From contig NC_051439.1 in the NCBI RefSeq assembly GCF_001649575.2, positions 5,864,963-5,928,962 on the forward strand: a stretch of 64,000 nt of DNA. The letters are read 5' to 3'. The DNA is from Kryptolebias marmoratus. Taxonomy: Eukaryota > Chordata > Actinopteri > Cyprinodontiformes > Rivulidae. Under the pieces are notes generated by a model, which was given only the letters and a program-made list of their open reading frames with translations, did no database searches and was not told the origin of the DNA. This document shows, piece after piece, positions 11,690 through 22,271 of this stretch; the stretch's first letter is position 1; every line of letters starts with the position of its first letter. Both the position numbers and the translations under genes were made by a program.

Positions 11690-12225
11690 TACGATGACGG
11701 CACGTTCACACTTGGATTTAGTTCTGCTTCGCTTTGCCTTCCACCCTGACATGTTCTGAAACCAGCAAGATGAAAAAGACAAACAGACAAGGTCTCACCC
11801 AAAATGGACAGATTTTCTAATGTATACAACTTTCATCGCAATGTGACACGTCATGATGAAAGGGCTTCTTACAAGCTAAATGTTGTGCCTTACATTTCTT
11901 TTTTAATTATAAAAGGAGGGAGGGGACTTGAAATATTTAAAAGAAAAACAATTCTGCATTTCAAACAAAGGCGGGCTGCAAGAAAACTACGTTTTCCCGA
12001 TGTGAGAGATGCACTTTAATCGGTCCAATACTGGAAGAATATACAGTTAAAACTCAAAGACACAAACGTTTGACTGTCTTTGGTCACAGCTGCATTCAGA
12101 TTGAATCAAACCAAGTTTGTTTTACAGAGGTTTGGTTTTTCAGACTCAAATGATCCCCACTAACAGAGCAATCATAAAGTTTGTTTTAACTGAACTAAAC
12201 TTGTCAAGTGTGAACGCGCCCTCCC
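11690..12225. repeat. Possible inverted-repeat MITE downstream of TMX1
   Basis: 'cgttcacacttggatttagttc' at about 11702 has an inverted counterpart at about 12192-12222, which in reverse reads 'gcgcgttcacacttgacaag' then 'tttagttcagtt'. The spacing (about 520 bases) and the terminal placement suggest a non-autonomous DNA element. No target duplication was confirmed. It may form part of the TMX1 3' untranslated region. Confidence 0.4.
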
Positions 12226-12325
12226 ATTTAGACGTTTTAAACTTCAGCATTTTTACTTGAAAACAAAAACTGGAAGTTTTAACGGTTAAGCCCAACCTTC
12301 TGAATGCGCTTCTTTTAACCCTGTC

Positions 12326-12331
12326 TTTAAT
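12326..12331 (-). terminator. Candidate ATTAAA polyadenylation signal for TMX1
   Basis: ATTAAA on the minus strand, about 540 bases past the TMX1 stop. A second ATTAAA lies at about 12014-12019. No AATAAA on this strand was seen close to the stop. Which one is used cannot be told from sequence. Confidence 0.3.
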
Positions 12332-12667
12332 AAACTACAAATACAAATCAGTGTAATAGTTTAGAATCGAATCGTTTTCTGTGAAGAATAAAATCATCTA
12401 AACGTAGACAACGACTGGCGAGTAGAATTCACAAACAAAACCACACGCTTGTTAATTCAAAGAAAAACTAGAATCCATTTCTTAAGAAAAAAAAAAAAGA
12501 GAGAGATGCATAGCATAAACAGCATTTTAAACTTCAGCTGTACTGCACTTCATATTCAGACCTCGGCCAGGCGACTTGTTTTCACAGGAGAAAACAGGTG
12601 TGAGGAAAGTTTCTGCTGCTCAGCTGGAGACAGCGGTGGCTGAAGTCTAAAGCGCTCCTGGTAAAAA

Positions 12668-12717
12668 CAAGGAAGAAGGAAGGAAGGAAGGAAGGAAGGA
12701 AGGGAGGAAGGGAGGAA
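12668..12717. repeat. (GAAG)n tetranucleotide tract in TMX1 3' UTR
   Basis: Repeated AAGG/GAAG units with a few G interruptions, about 150 bases beyond the TMX1 stop codon. It would be a CCTT-rich tract in the transcript. Confidence 0.85.
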
Positions 12718-12866
12718 GTGGGGCTTTTCAGGGCATCGAACTGAGGAGAAAAAGATATAAAAGGAGAGGAGGGAGAGTTTAACACTGCTGCTCAGGACCA
12801 TGACTCCTCCAGCTCTGCTGACTCCACTGTGCTCTGATCACGTGACACTCGGCTCGGCTCCGACTC

Positions 12867-13081
12867 TTAAGTGTCCTCCTCCTCGCGGTTGCCCACCACC
12901 CTCTTCCTCAGAGCTTCTTCGGGCTCCGGGCGACCCTCGGGAGATCCTATCCGCTTTCTCCAGACCTCGTCCTTTTCCCCATCCCGATAGTCCTCGTCGT
13001 CGTCGTCGTCGTCCTCCCCATCAGCCTCTTGGTCCTCGTCCTGACGCTGGATGAACCTGGCCTGCTCCATCGCTTGTTTCT
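12867..13081 (-). CDS. tmx1: TMX1 exon 8 (acidic tail and stop)
   Basis: Encodes residues 236 (shared codon) to 306 and the TAA stop at 12867. It starts after TTCTGCAG. The tail has MEQARFIQRQ, then a run of Glu and Asp including six consecutive Asp coded by a GAC/GAT-type trinucleotide tract (about 12998-13020), and ends REEEDT. No KKxx or KDEL-type retrieval signal is at the very end. Confidence 0.93.
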
Positions 13082-16000
13082 CTGCAGAATAATACAAACG
13101 ACCGTCACAGAGTTTTCCCTCAACAAGCTTCAAGGTATTTGTTCTAAAAACATCCGAAATCGTCCCACGCATGACAAATATTCAGAGCATTTGTCATAGA
13201 ACTCCATTTCCAAAAATGTTAAAATCTTGTCTAAAATTAAAAAAATAAAAAATAAAACAATGATTAGCAAATGTCATAAACCCATTTATTATTTACAATG
13301 GAACTCAAACTCATTCAACTCATTTTCTGGGAGAAAAAAAATGCAAATCTACATTCATTGGAGCAACACATCTCAAAAAAGTTGAATCAAGGGCAACAAA
13401 AGGCTGTAAAACTACGTTATACTAATAAGAAACAGCTGGAGGAGCATTTTGTAAATAATTGGGTTAATTAATAACAGGTCAGTAGGAGGAGAGGGTCTAA
13501 AAAGAGGATTTTAGAGAGGTTGATTCTCTAAGAAGTAAAGATGGGCAGAGGTTCACCAGACTGAAAAACTGTGTCTAAAACTAATGGAACAATTTCAGAA
13601 TAATGTTCCTCAATGGAGAATTGGGAAGACTTTGAATATCCCGTCATCTACTGATCATAATATCATCAATAGATTTCAAGAATCTGTAGAAATCTCTGAG
13701 CTCAAAGGACTGTAATCAGTATTAGATGTCTGTGATCTCGGGGCCCTCAGGGGCCACTGCATTAAAACCAGGTCTGATTCTGTTCTGGACATCACTGCAT
13801 GGACTCAGGAACACTTCCACAGATCATTGTCTGTAAACACAGCTCACTGTACCATCCACTAATGCTGCTTAAAGCTCTATCAGGCAAAGAAGAAGCCAGA
13901 TGTGAACACCATCCAGAAACACTGCTGTCTTCTCTGGACCAAAGCTCATTTAAAATGGACTGAGGGACAGAGGAGAACTGATCTGTGGTCAGAGGAATCA
14001 AAACTTGAAATTCTCATTGAAACCACGTCCACCATACTAAAAAGGAGAGGGACCATCTTGTTATCAGTCCACTGTTCAAAAGCCTGCCTCTCTGATGGTA
14101 TGGGGGTGCATTAGTTCCTTTAGCATTGGTAACTTTCACATCTGAAAAGGAACCATCAATGCAGAAAAGTATAAATAGGTTTTAGACCAACAAATGCTCC
14201 CTTTCAGAAATCTTTTCAGAGCAGACCTTGCATATTTCATCAAGACAAAGTTAAACCTCAGACTGCATCATTCCAGCAGCATGGCTTCATAGTAGAAGAG
14301 TCCAGGAGCTGAACTGACCTGCCTGCAGTCCAGACCTCTCACCAATTAAAAACATTACTATGTTCAATTGTGAAAAGATATAAGTTGTAATATAAAGCAA
14401 AACTCACTCTGGTAGTAATCAGGAGAAGCAAACCGCCGTGAGGGAAAGACGAAGTCTGCGATGAACACCAGCAGCTAAAACAAGAAGACATTCATAAAAT
14501 TAACTCAATGAAGAAAAACGTGAACTGTTCAAAGGCACAGTTTCAATATGTTTTTAAGCTTGACAAAGAACCCGAACATCTATTGAATTTGGACCATAAA
14601 TTTAAAATAAAGTGCCACAAAATTACTCACTAGACCCAGAGCAAGTCCCGCAAACAAGGTGACCAGACCGAAGATGACGTAGGAACCCCAGACAGGAATG
14701 CCGAGCTGCTCCGTCATGTAGTTATGACAACGCTGCAAACACAGCATCATCGTCACACAGTGCTGCTCTTTAAATGACAGAAATATTCCTACAACACATT
14801 TATTACTTTCATCATCCAAACCAGCAATTTACTACATTTCATTTGTTTTTCTGCCCGTCTATATTCCTAATTTGACAAACATCACCCCTCCCAGAACAGT
14901 TCTGCATCAGATTATAATATTAATGTATCATTAAGGTCATTCTTACAGAAGGAACCGACACGGTTTAGTGCTTAATCTGACCAGACATGGTACGATTACT
15001 GGATTCAAGGTGTGTTAAAAAGAGACCAGGAACCAGAGATACCAGAAACAGAGTGGTTTTTGTTTTTAGTGGAAAATTACACCAAACTTGCGCTCGTCTG
15101 TCCTCGCTACAGAGGCTAATTTATTACCAACATCGGCTTGTCAGGCTCTCAGCGCCACTTTACAAAAAGCAGATAAGCAGAGAAATAGTAAGCAGGCAAA
15201 ACTACTTTACAATTATAAATAAACTACAAATAAATGTTCATTAAACAGCCTTAAGACTCTGGTCTTTGAGATTATACTATAATATATTAATGTAGTATTT
15301 GCTGATAAATTACAATTTCAGCCTTGAGCTTAAATATCATTATAAATAAAGTTATAAATAAAAAAGTTGATCATATGTTGGTTCAAAATCTGTCTTGAAT
15401 GCAGGAAAAAAGTGACAGATTTAAACATAACGATATTAACAACTATATAATTATATTTGGTTTAATTATACCTATAAGATTATTAAGCTATATGTGATAT
15501 TATTTAGGTAGCAAAAGTTTTAGTAATTTCCTTTTTGTTTTTAAATAAAAGCTAATAATTCACGTGATGCAGCTTGGTGCTTTAACAGAGCACCAATGAA
15601 ATGAAGCTGGATTATTCCTACCCTAAAAAGGACTATTCATTACTTTAAAAAACAGAAAATAAAACAACCTCTGTCACCACCATCAGGTCACATTTTGTGT
15701 TATAAAAACCCAGCTGAACAGCCACCTACGTCCCTCTCCAGAGTCTTGTTTTATCCTGTTACAGATGCTTTATTAAAAGACAACTACAAGAGTGACTCAC
15801 CCTGATGAACATGGAGAGCTTGAACAAAGCAGACATTGAATTCATTCTGCCAAAAGAGGAAAGGGAACACGGAAAGTTATCAGACACTGAGCTGTCAGTC
15901 TGTGACACGGTTACAACAATTACACTGAAAAGAGAACTTGGCTTTGTTGGCTTGAAGAGCAACACGACAGACTAAAAATGGCCCAAACAAATCTGCCACG

Positions 16001-19000
16001 AGGGACAGCAGGAAAACAAAACCTTTTTCTTTACAGACTCTCAGCTGAAACACAGAGGACAACGTTCAACGTTCAACTCACAAAACCGAGGAAGGCCCGA
16101 ACCAAGACGAGACCGGCTCTATGGCTTGCCATTTCTGCTCGTCAACGAAGCTCAGGAAGTCATCTTTAGTGCGAGCGCCGTGATATTTGCGGAAGACGCC
16201 ATCCTTGCAACTAAAACGTTTTAAAAAAGCAAAAATAAAAGCACAAAGATGCAGAATTAGATTGTGTCGATTCCATCTGTGATTGACGCATTGAGCCTGC
16301 CAGAGTTTCAGTCAAAGATCATTTCTCCTTCAAAGTGCAATTTAGAAAATTGCACGCAATATTGCGATGTCCCGCATGATCCATTAGCACTTGGAGAATG
16401 TGATGTGAATGACTCTCAGCTACTACTAGGGCTGCTTGATTAAAAAAAAAGTAGTAATCATGATTATTTTGATCAATACTGTAATCATAATTATTAATGT
16501 TGCATTCTTTGAACTTAAAGAACAGCAAAAAGCCTCAAATCTTCCTGTTGAATGTTCACTGTAAATACCCGACAAAGTATTGATTCAAATGTAGGCTACT
16601 GGATAAAATGAACACATAAAAACAGCAACATACACTGCCATTTTATTATGGAATTCTATGAAATCAGTTTCCCTATCTGCCATAATTTTCATTTTTTCCT
16701 AAATTGCATGATCGTAAATGTAACCACTTTTTTTTCACCTAAAAGCCTTATCATATTAGCAAAATTCCAATAACTAAATGGGGAATTATTCAAAATGTCA
16801 TCAATACTGAGAAATATAAACTAAAACACAGTGAAAAGTTTCAGATCAACAGAACCTCTAATGTTTTAGTAAAGTGCCTAAAACCTGCCTGAAGGGCCTC
16901 AATCAAACGTTTCGATTACTGTATTTTCCGCACTACAGGGCGCACTGGATTAAAAGGCGCACTGTCAATGAACGGTCCAGTTTCAAACTTCTGTCATATA
17001 TAAGGCGCACCGGACTATAAGGTGCATTAAGCAAAACGAAAACAGCCTTCAATTTTCTCAAAAATGAATTTAAGTGCGCCTTATAGTCCGGAAAATACAG
17101 TAAACAGCTTAAGTTTTTTATTTTAAGCAGAATATCTAATTCTGTATGTACAGCTGCAAAGTCTGTAATAAAGTCAAGTTTGGCTTCTGTCGTGTTTTCA
17201 TGACGAACGGGGTTGAATTGGGTCGACTCCAGAAGTTTTATCAGTTGTAGATGTAAAGCCAACAATTACTTCCTGAAAGTTTCATTGAAATCTGTTCAGT
17301 GGCTCATGAGCTATTTTGCTAACAGACACACTCTGACAGTTAACGTTAGTTTTAAGTAAACTACGGTATGCAACGGGGACCATTCTCAGCTACTATCACA
17401 CAAAGTTTTAGCTCCGCGTCTACAGAACTGGCTAAATTTGTGTTTGGGACATTTTTTATTCTTTAGTGATACCAACTGTTGGAACTGATAAATCATACAG
17501 TGATTTTAAAGTTAGTGTAAATGTAAGCAGAGGAAAAGATACAGTGGGTTAAAAATAGTTGGCAGCTGTGAAACACACACACACACACGCAGAAACGGAA
17601 GCAACAAAAACCACATAACATTCAGAAACTTACTGATAAATTGTAGGAAGTGAGGTTATGATGAATCGTCCACTCAGACCTTACAGGGAGAAAAAAAGAT
17701 AAGCACCATAAGAACGTTTATTCCTTTAATTGTTTTATCGTGCAGGGATGCAGGCAGCTGGCGCCCATCTCCAGCAGTCACTGTACGAGAGGCGGGGGAC
17801 ACCCTGGACAGGTCGCCATTATGAAACCAAATCACTAGATTTCATGTAAGCAGCTGCATGTGTTTTTAAGGAAACTGATCTAAAACTAATCTGACTTCAA
17901 CTATCTTGTGGCTCCGTGCCACAGGAAGTTACACTCAGAGTAAAAATACCGCCTTGTTTCCTCAACATGAGGGTGGAATGGGGGCTTTATGATTATAAAA
18001 TCATAAATATATGCAAATGCATCTTCATTTGTAAAGTTGTGGCTTGCAGGTTCAGTCTGTGGCATAGGGTGCTTTTACGCACGTGCATAAAACATTTTAG
18101 CAATGGTGAAAGCACAGAGAAACGTAGATGTTTAGCAGGTTTCAAACACGGCCCTGAAGTGTTTTATCAGACGTTGTGACGATGGGTTCGAGCCATACCA
18201 GCTGCCAAAGAACAAATCCAGCTCAAATTTGCACCGCCTACCAAACTCTTTAAATCAAAGGAAATCTCGGCACATCTCTCACAAACGTGTCCTGTGACCA
18301 GCTCGCAGCTGTGACATGGATTATTTTAACGGTGTTTGAATAGATTTATGATGCACTGAAGCTGTTTAGATGTAGTTTGACATCACCACACATTAAACAC
18401 TAAACCATAAACAGGAATTAATCTTCCTGTGAGCTTTTTGACGTTCATAAGGATCACGGATCACGTTAGTCTTGATAACTCTGCTGTTTTCCCTCCCTGG
18501 ATAGTGATAATAGCTCTCATTTCCTTGTCCCCAGATCCACAGCTTATATTAGCACAGAAACTTGGCATTTTGCCTCAAAGGGACGAGTAATGTGTGGCGA
18601 GTCTGCCGTTTGTCCTCCAACATCTCAAACAGGACATTTGCTGACATTAATTGAAAAGCCCCTCTTATTTTACCCCCATTAACAACTCTGTTATTCCAAA
18701 TATTAACTCCGTTTTACGGCCTCGTCTTTCTGCATTCAGCTTAAAAACAAAAAACGTTCTCATGTTTCGGGGCGTGTGGTTATGTGTCATTTGATTTCAT
18801 TTTTACAGACTGAAACCAGAATAAGAGGGCCAAAACAGTGAAGAACAGCTTGAACTTTCTGAATGGTTTTCTACAAGTGAATTAAAATGATCTGATGGAC
18901 TTAATGTAGTAGGGTGGGTGGAAAAAATCACCTATCACCTATCATCACCTCAGGAAAACCAGCTAGACATTATGAACGTCACCGAGATTTACTAGAGTGA

Positions 19001-19690
19001 AAGTAAGAAGTAGGTTTTGTAAATGAGTTTTCTGTAGTAGCATGTAGTAATGACAGTAAGCTTGCAGAGGTCTTTCAGGCCTACCAGGTTGTTCTGTCAC
19101 ATCCACCTTGGCTACGTTGATTCCCATGTCCTCCCCCCAATCCGCAAAGTCCTTCCACACCGGCTGCAGCTGCTGGCATGCTGGACACCAGGGCGCATAG
19201 CTGAGGGATACAAAGTGTCAAGGCTCAGGCATCACAGTGTGCTACATGCAGGCGGAGTGTTTCATTTGCATTGAAGATAGCAAACTGACTGACTAGCATA
19301 CAACACTCTGGTAATAGCATGGGAGCTGAACAAGTTAGTAATTTACACAACTAAACTGGACTAAATGAAGGTGGACGAGATATGACTCAATACGACCAGG
19401 ACTTGAATCTAACGTGGGCATTCGCGCTCAGTTTACGCCAATTTAAAATAACAAACCAAACTATCCGACTTAGCCGCTAGCAGGACTGACAATTCAATCA
19501 TCCATTCTCCTGTCAGGATCTTCTCCCAGTTCCCGTCCGTCACTTCTCTCAGGCTTTCCGGCTTGGCCGAAACTGGTAACGATGCCACACATATCACCAG
19601 GAGGGTAAAACTGATCCAGGAGCGGCGCTCAGCTCGCCGCGGCGAAGACAACATCTTTGAACTCTTCCTGCCAGCTAACATACACGCCAT
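12867..19690 (-). CDS. tmx1: TMX1, thioredoxin-related transmembrane protein 1, complete, 8 exons
   Basis: A protein disulfide isomerase family member anchored in the endoplasmic reticulum membrane, which reduces or rearranges disulfides of membrane-associated clients. Coding exons (all minus strand): 19491-19690, 19085-19200, 17634-17679, 16082-16210, 15801-15846, 14631-14732, 14408-14474, 12867-13081. All introns are GT-AG, phases agree, and the product is 306 residues (human about 280). Layout: signal peptide with core WISFTLLVICVASLPVSA (residues 25-42); thioredoxin fold with active site W71-CPAC-75, the CPAC form that I know for TMX1; cis-proline in SLPTIY (115-120); SWFGPSSVLMNSMSALFKLS; membrane span about 193-219; acidic, cysteine-free cytosolic tail. 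Start chosen at 19690 for its good context (gacATGg); Met13 at 19654 is an alternative giving a shorter n-region. The cytosolic CxC that human TMX1 has after the span is FVF here. Intron 7 holds a Tc1 relic and intron 3 several MITEs. The gene is head to head with TRIM9. Confidence 0.96.
13198..14352 (+). mobile_element. Tc1-like element relic inside TMX1 intron 7
   Basis: Starts near 'ctccatttccaaaaatg' and includes 'gcaacaaaaggctgtaaaa', 'agtaaagatgggcagaggttcacc', 'tggactcaggaacacttcc', 'aagctcatttaaaatggactgagg', and 'ctgcctgcagtccagacctctcaccaat', where it breaks off. These are landmark phrases of a fish Tc1-like transposase gene in order, with indels and stops throughout. It lies antisense to TMX1 and the TMX1 exons on each side are intact. 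Confidence 0.85.
14408..14474 (-). CDS. tmx1: TMX1 exon 7
   Basis: Sixty-seven bases, residues 214-235 plus one base: LLVFIADFVFPSRRFASPDYYQ. Bounded by TTTTAG and GTGAGT. It ends the membrane span and starts the cytosolic tail; the FVF at 221-223 occupies the place of the human CxC. Confidence 0.94.
14631..14732 (-). CDS. tmx1: TMX1 exon 6 (most of the membrane span)
   Basis: 102 bases, phase 0 on both sides, residues 180-213: RCHNYMTEQLGIPVWGSYVI then FGLVTLFAGLALGL. Acceptor TTTGCAG, donor GTGAGT. Confidence 0.95.
15801..15846 (-). CDS. tmx1: TMX1 exon 5
   Basis: Forty-six bases encoding MNSMSALFKLSMFIR (residues 165-179) plus the last base of Leu164. Acceptor TTGGCAG, donor GTGAGT. This short stretch is the most conserved part of the juxtamembrane lumenal region. 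Confidence 0.95.
16082..16210 (-). CDS. tmx1: TMX1 exon 4
   Basis: 129 bases, residues 121 (shared) to 164 (shared): CKDGVFRKYHGARTKDDFLS and FVDEQKWQAIEPVSSWFGPS. This is the last part of the thioredoxin fold and the linker to the membrane. Acceptor TTTTAG, donor GTGAGT. Confidence 0.95.
16427..16916. repeat. Probable hAT-type MITE in TMX1 intron 3
   Basis: 'gggctgcttgattaaaaa' followed by 'gtaatcatgattattttgatcaata' is the usual start of a fish hAT miniature element whose ends pair as GGGCTGC...GCAGCCC. The far end is not clear; a decayed 'caatcaaacgtttcgatta' lies near 16900. Confidence 0.45.
16917..17102. repeat. Palindromic MITE (TACTGTATTTTCCG ends) in TMX1 intron 3
   Basis: TACTGTATTTTCCG at 16917 pairs with CGGAAAATACAGTA ending at 17102, and the inner 'gggcgcac' and 'aaggcgcac' repeats pair with 'gtgcgccttatagtccgg'. 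Length 186 bases. It is a foldback DNA element common in fish genomes; the superfamily is not assigned here. Confidence 0.8.
17190..17445 (-). repeat. Palindrome-ended repeat fragment in TMX1 intron 3
   Basis: Contains 'attacttcctgaaagtttcattgaaatctg', 'ctattttgctaacagaca', and 'ctcagctactatcacac', the reverse complement of the monomer. Both termini are missing. Confidence 0.7.
17634..17679 (-). CDS. tmx1: TMX1 exon 3
   Basis: Forty-six bases encoding (G)LSGRFIITSLPTIY(H), residues 106-121, with the cis-proline loop SLPT. Acceptor CTGTAAG (a weaker AAG acceptor), donor GTAAGT. The split codons Gly106 and His121 are completed exactly by neighbouring exons. Confidence 0.94.
17745..17822. repeat. 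SINE-like fish repeat fragment
   Basis: 'cactgtacgagaggcgggggacaccctggacaggtcgcca' is the body of the same repeat seen near 60579-60786. The tRNA-like head is absent. Confidence 0.65.
19085..19200 (-). CDS. tmx1: TMX1 exon 2 (active site)
   Basis: 116 bases, residues 67-106 (both end codons shared): YAPWCPACQQLQPVWKDFAD and WGEDMGINVAKVDVTEQP. Catalytic C72 and C75. Acceptor CCCTCAG, donor GTAGGC. Confidence 0.96.
19491..19690 (-). CDS. tmx1: TMX1 exon 1 (signal peptide)
   Basis: 200 coding bases, residues 1-66 plus two bases of Phe67. Ends GEWMIE with donor GTCAGT; the TT left over joins C from exon 2 to give F, restoring IEFYAPWC. The 24-residue basic stretch ahead of the hydrophobic core is long for a signal peptide, which makes Met13 (19654) a reasonable second choice of start. 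Confidence 0.93.
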
Positions 19691-19707
19691 GTCTACTGAC
19701 AAGCAGT

Positions 19708-19770
19708 CACTTCCGCTGTGCGCCTTACGTCAGCGGATCTGACGTCAGGGTTAGCTGCTAGCTAGCTAGC
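19708..19770 (-). promoter_or_regulatory. TMX1 proximal promoter: ETS and two CRE-like sites
   Basis: Read on the minus strand: TGACGTCA at 19740-19747 (full palindromic CRE), TGACGTAA at 19725-19732, then CGGAAGTG at 19708-19715 (ETS/GABP type), 18 bases upstream of the ATG. A GCTAGCTAGCTAGC-type tract sits at about 19755-19770. No TATA box is seen. The arrangement fits a TATA-less housekeeping promoter; CRE/ATF sites would suit an endoplasmic reticulum gene but binding is inferred. Confidence 0.55.
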
Positions 19771-20230
19771 TAATGTAGATAATAGTGTTTTTGTTTTCAT
19801 TTATTTTCCCGAAACACCCTTGGCATATAACACAAGCTGATAATACTTTAATCATTCTTTGTTGTCTTTAGGAAAAAAACTGTATTCAAGGGAAACAGAA
19901 TATGGTTTATTTTTCATATATTTATGAACATTTAGCGGGTTTTCCTGTTTTGTTTTTTTTTGTGACAAAACATTTTTATGTTGTATTTATGACCAGTAGG
20001 TGGAACTGTTGTATCCAAAACGCTTTTGAGAGAGCCCATTAAAGTTTGAATGAAAATGAATGTTTGAAGTAATTTTTTTCTACATATTATACCTTATTAC
20101 TTTAATGAGTTTGCAGACGTAATTGTTTAATATAAATCTGCATGATAAGATGTTTGGCTACAGAAATATACAAAAATATAGATTATTAATAGCCATTTAA
20201 ATTATTAAAAATGTATAAATACTCCTTTAT
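19771..20230. other. Intergenic, no gene seen
   Basis: AT-rich sequence between the TMX1 promoter and the first upstream repeat. No frame or motif recognised. Confidence 0.45.
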
Positions 20231-21297
20231 TAAGAGCCTAGCATTCCTTCAAGGAATGCATATCGCCCACTGCCTTATATGACAAAGTTTAAAGTAAGAT
20301 CATATTATGCTGAGAAATGACAGAGTTATAGATGTCTTGCTAAAACCTTGAAATTAACATTTTCATGTGATATTGTGAGATCTCTCATAATCTGTTAGTG
20401 CTGAAACTATGTCTTGTGGATGACTGTCACCCACTACCGCATCAAATTTTAGCTCAAAATCTGTAAAATAAACTGAGGCCTACAACCTTTTTAGCTAGAC
20501 TGAGGTCAGTTAACTGAGACGGCCATCTTTAATTGGGTTGACTCCTAAAGTTAATTAATTGCACATGTACAGCCAATGATTACCTTATGAGAGTTCCACT
20601 GAAATCTGTCCAGTGATTCATGAGATATTTTGTTAATGGACAGACACGGGTGACTCTAACAGTTAGTGCCAAGGTTTTAAACAAAGATCTTACTCGGTCT
20701 ACTATCAAGTATCAAGTATGTTCAAGAAGTTCGGGTTAACTCAGACAGTTAATGCCAACGTTTAGGGACATTGCTCGGCTACTACCTCACCAAAATGTAG
20801 CTCAATATCTGTAAAATTAGCTGAGTTATAGACATTTTGTGTTTTCTAAGGTCCATAAACTGTGGGAGCCATCTTGAACTAAATTGAGTCCAAACGTTTT
20901 TAAAAATATTTCGCTAACAGACAGACAGAGTTGATTCCAATAACTACTGGCAAAGTTTTTAACACAGATCTTATATAATCAGTAAACGCTCAGTGTAAAC
21001 TGGGGATCGGTCTCAGCTACTACCACACCGAAATATTGCTCAATATACTGTATGTGAAATACCAATATCTGTGAGTTATATTTATTTTTGTGTTTACTGA
21101 GAGTGCTTTACTGTGGCAGCCATCTTGAATCAAACTGACTGACAAAAGCTAACCAATCATAGATGCCAACCCAATAACTACTTTCTGAAATTTTCAATAA
21201 AATATGTTCAGTGGTTCATAAGATATTTTGGTACAGATAATCACACACACAGACATGGGCAAAAACATGATCACTCCACCTTCGGCAGTGGGCAATA
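20231..21297 (-). repeat. Palindrome-ended repeat, best full-length copy, three monomers
   Basis: Right end (reversed): AGAGCCTAGCATTCC, the perfect 19-base palindrome GCATTCCTTCAAGGAATGC (20240-20258), then ATATCGCCCACTGCC. Monomers are marked by 'gacggccatctt' (about 20519), 'gtgggagccatctt' (about 20862) and 'gtggcagccatctt' (about 21113). Left end (reversed): 'gacatgggcaaaaacatgatcactccacc' and GGCAGTGGGCAATAA at 21297. Confidence 0.85.
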
Positions 21298-21600
21298 ACA
21301 AATGCAATCAAGCACTGTTTGCAAGGAGACAGTTATTACTGCCTAATGGTACAAATTGAGCAATACCTTTTGGCTGCTCTATAGGTTAGAATGAAGCTTA
21401 TTACTTATAAAATTAGCAAAAATGTTTATGTTGTTACATTATATTTTCTAATCAAGAAATGACAGCAGGAAGCATGAGAATAGCATCTTTAAAACTGCAG
21501 CAACCAAAATTTTTTGTGTGCACATGCAAAATTACATATTGTTATTAATTAAGGAATAAATTTGATATCAAGGGAAAAAAGATGGAGGTGGGAAAGAAAT
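21298..21600. other. Intergenic, no gene seen
   Basis: AT-rich sequence without a recognisable feature. Confidence 0.4.
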
Positions 21601-22060
21601 GAGACCTTATCAAAAAACAAAATACAAATCACAAAGGCTGTACAAGTAAGTGATACAAATAAAAAAGAGCTGGAGGAGCATTTTGTAACAAATTAGGTTA
21701 AATAGTAACAGTTTAGTAAGAAGACTGGGTATAAAAGAGCATTTTAGAGGCTGAATCTCTAAGAAATAAAGATGGGCAGAGGTTCACCAGACTGAAAAAA
21801 CTGTGTCTAAAAAATAGAATATTGCTCCTCAACAGAAAATTATGAGGACTTTTTAATGAACTTCATTATCTACAGTTTATAATATCATCAACAAATTTAA
21901 AGAATCTGTAGAAATCTCTGAGCTCAAAGGACAAAACTGAAAGTCAGTATTGGATGTCTGTGATCTTGGGGCCTCAGGAGCCACTTCACTAAAACCAGGT
22001 CTGGTTCTGTTCTGGACATCACTGCATGGACTGTTCATTTGTCTGTAGCCTTACAAATTA
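21601..22060 (+). mobile_element. Tc1-like element relic, 5' half
   Basis: 'acaaaggctgtacaagtaag', 'gctggaggagcattttgtaac', 'agatgggcagaggttcaccagactg' and 'ctggacatcactgcatggact' follow in the same order as in the copy at 13198. It is truncated before the catalytic part. Confidence 0.8.
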
Positions 22061-22271
22061 ACAGATTTTATTGAAACTTAGAATTTCGGCAGAAAGCAAC
22101 GACTGAAAGCACTGTTGGCTTCTGGGGCTTGTAGTTATTTTGACTTGCATTACAGCATAAGCTCAGTGAAAGAAAACTACAAAATGGTGGCTCCTGTCCT
22201 ATGTTTTGTTTGTTTGTTTTTGATTTTTTGTCCTACTGGTTGGTTCTCACTCTCTTTTGCTCCCTTCAATT

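Noticed and set aside
12556..12801. 81- and 67-residue minus frames after the TMX1 stop
   Set aside because: They translate the CTTC tetranucleotide tract in the 3' untranslated region.
20240..20258. Classification of the repeat as a classic Helitron ending in CTAG
   Set aside because: The hairpin is followed at once by TAGGCC rather than by a 10-12 base spacer and CTRR then T. Subterminal inverted repeats favour the Helentron type instead.
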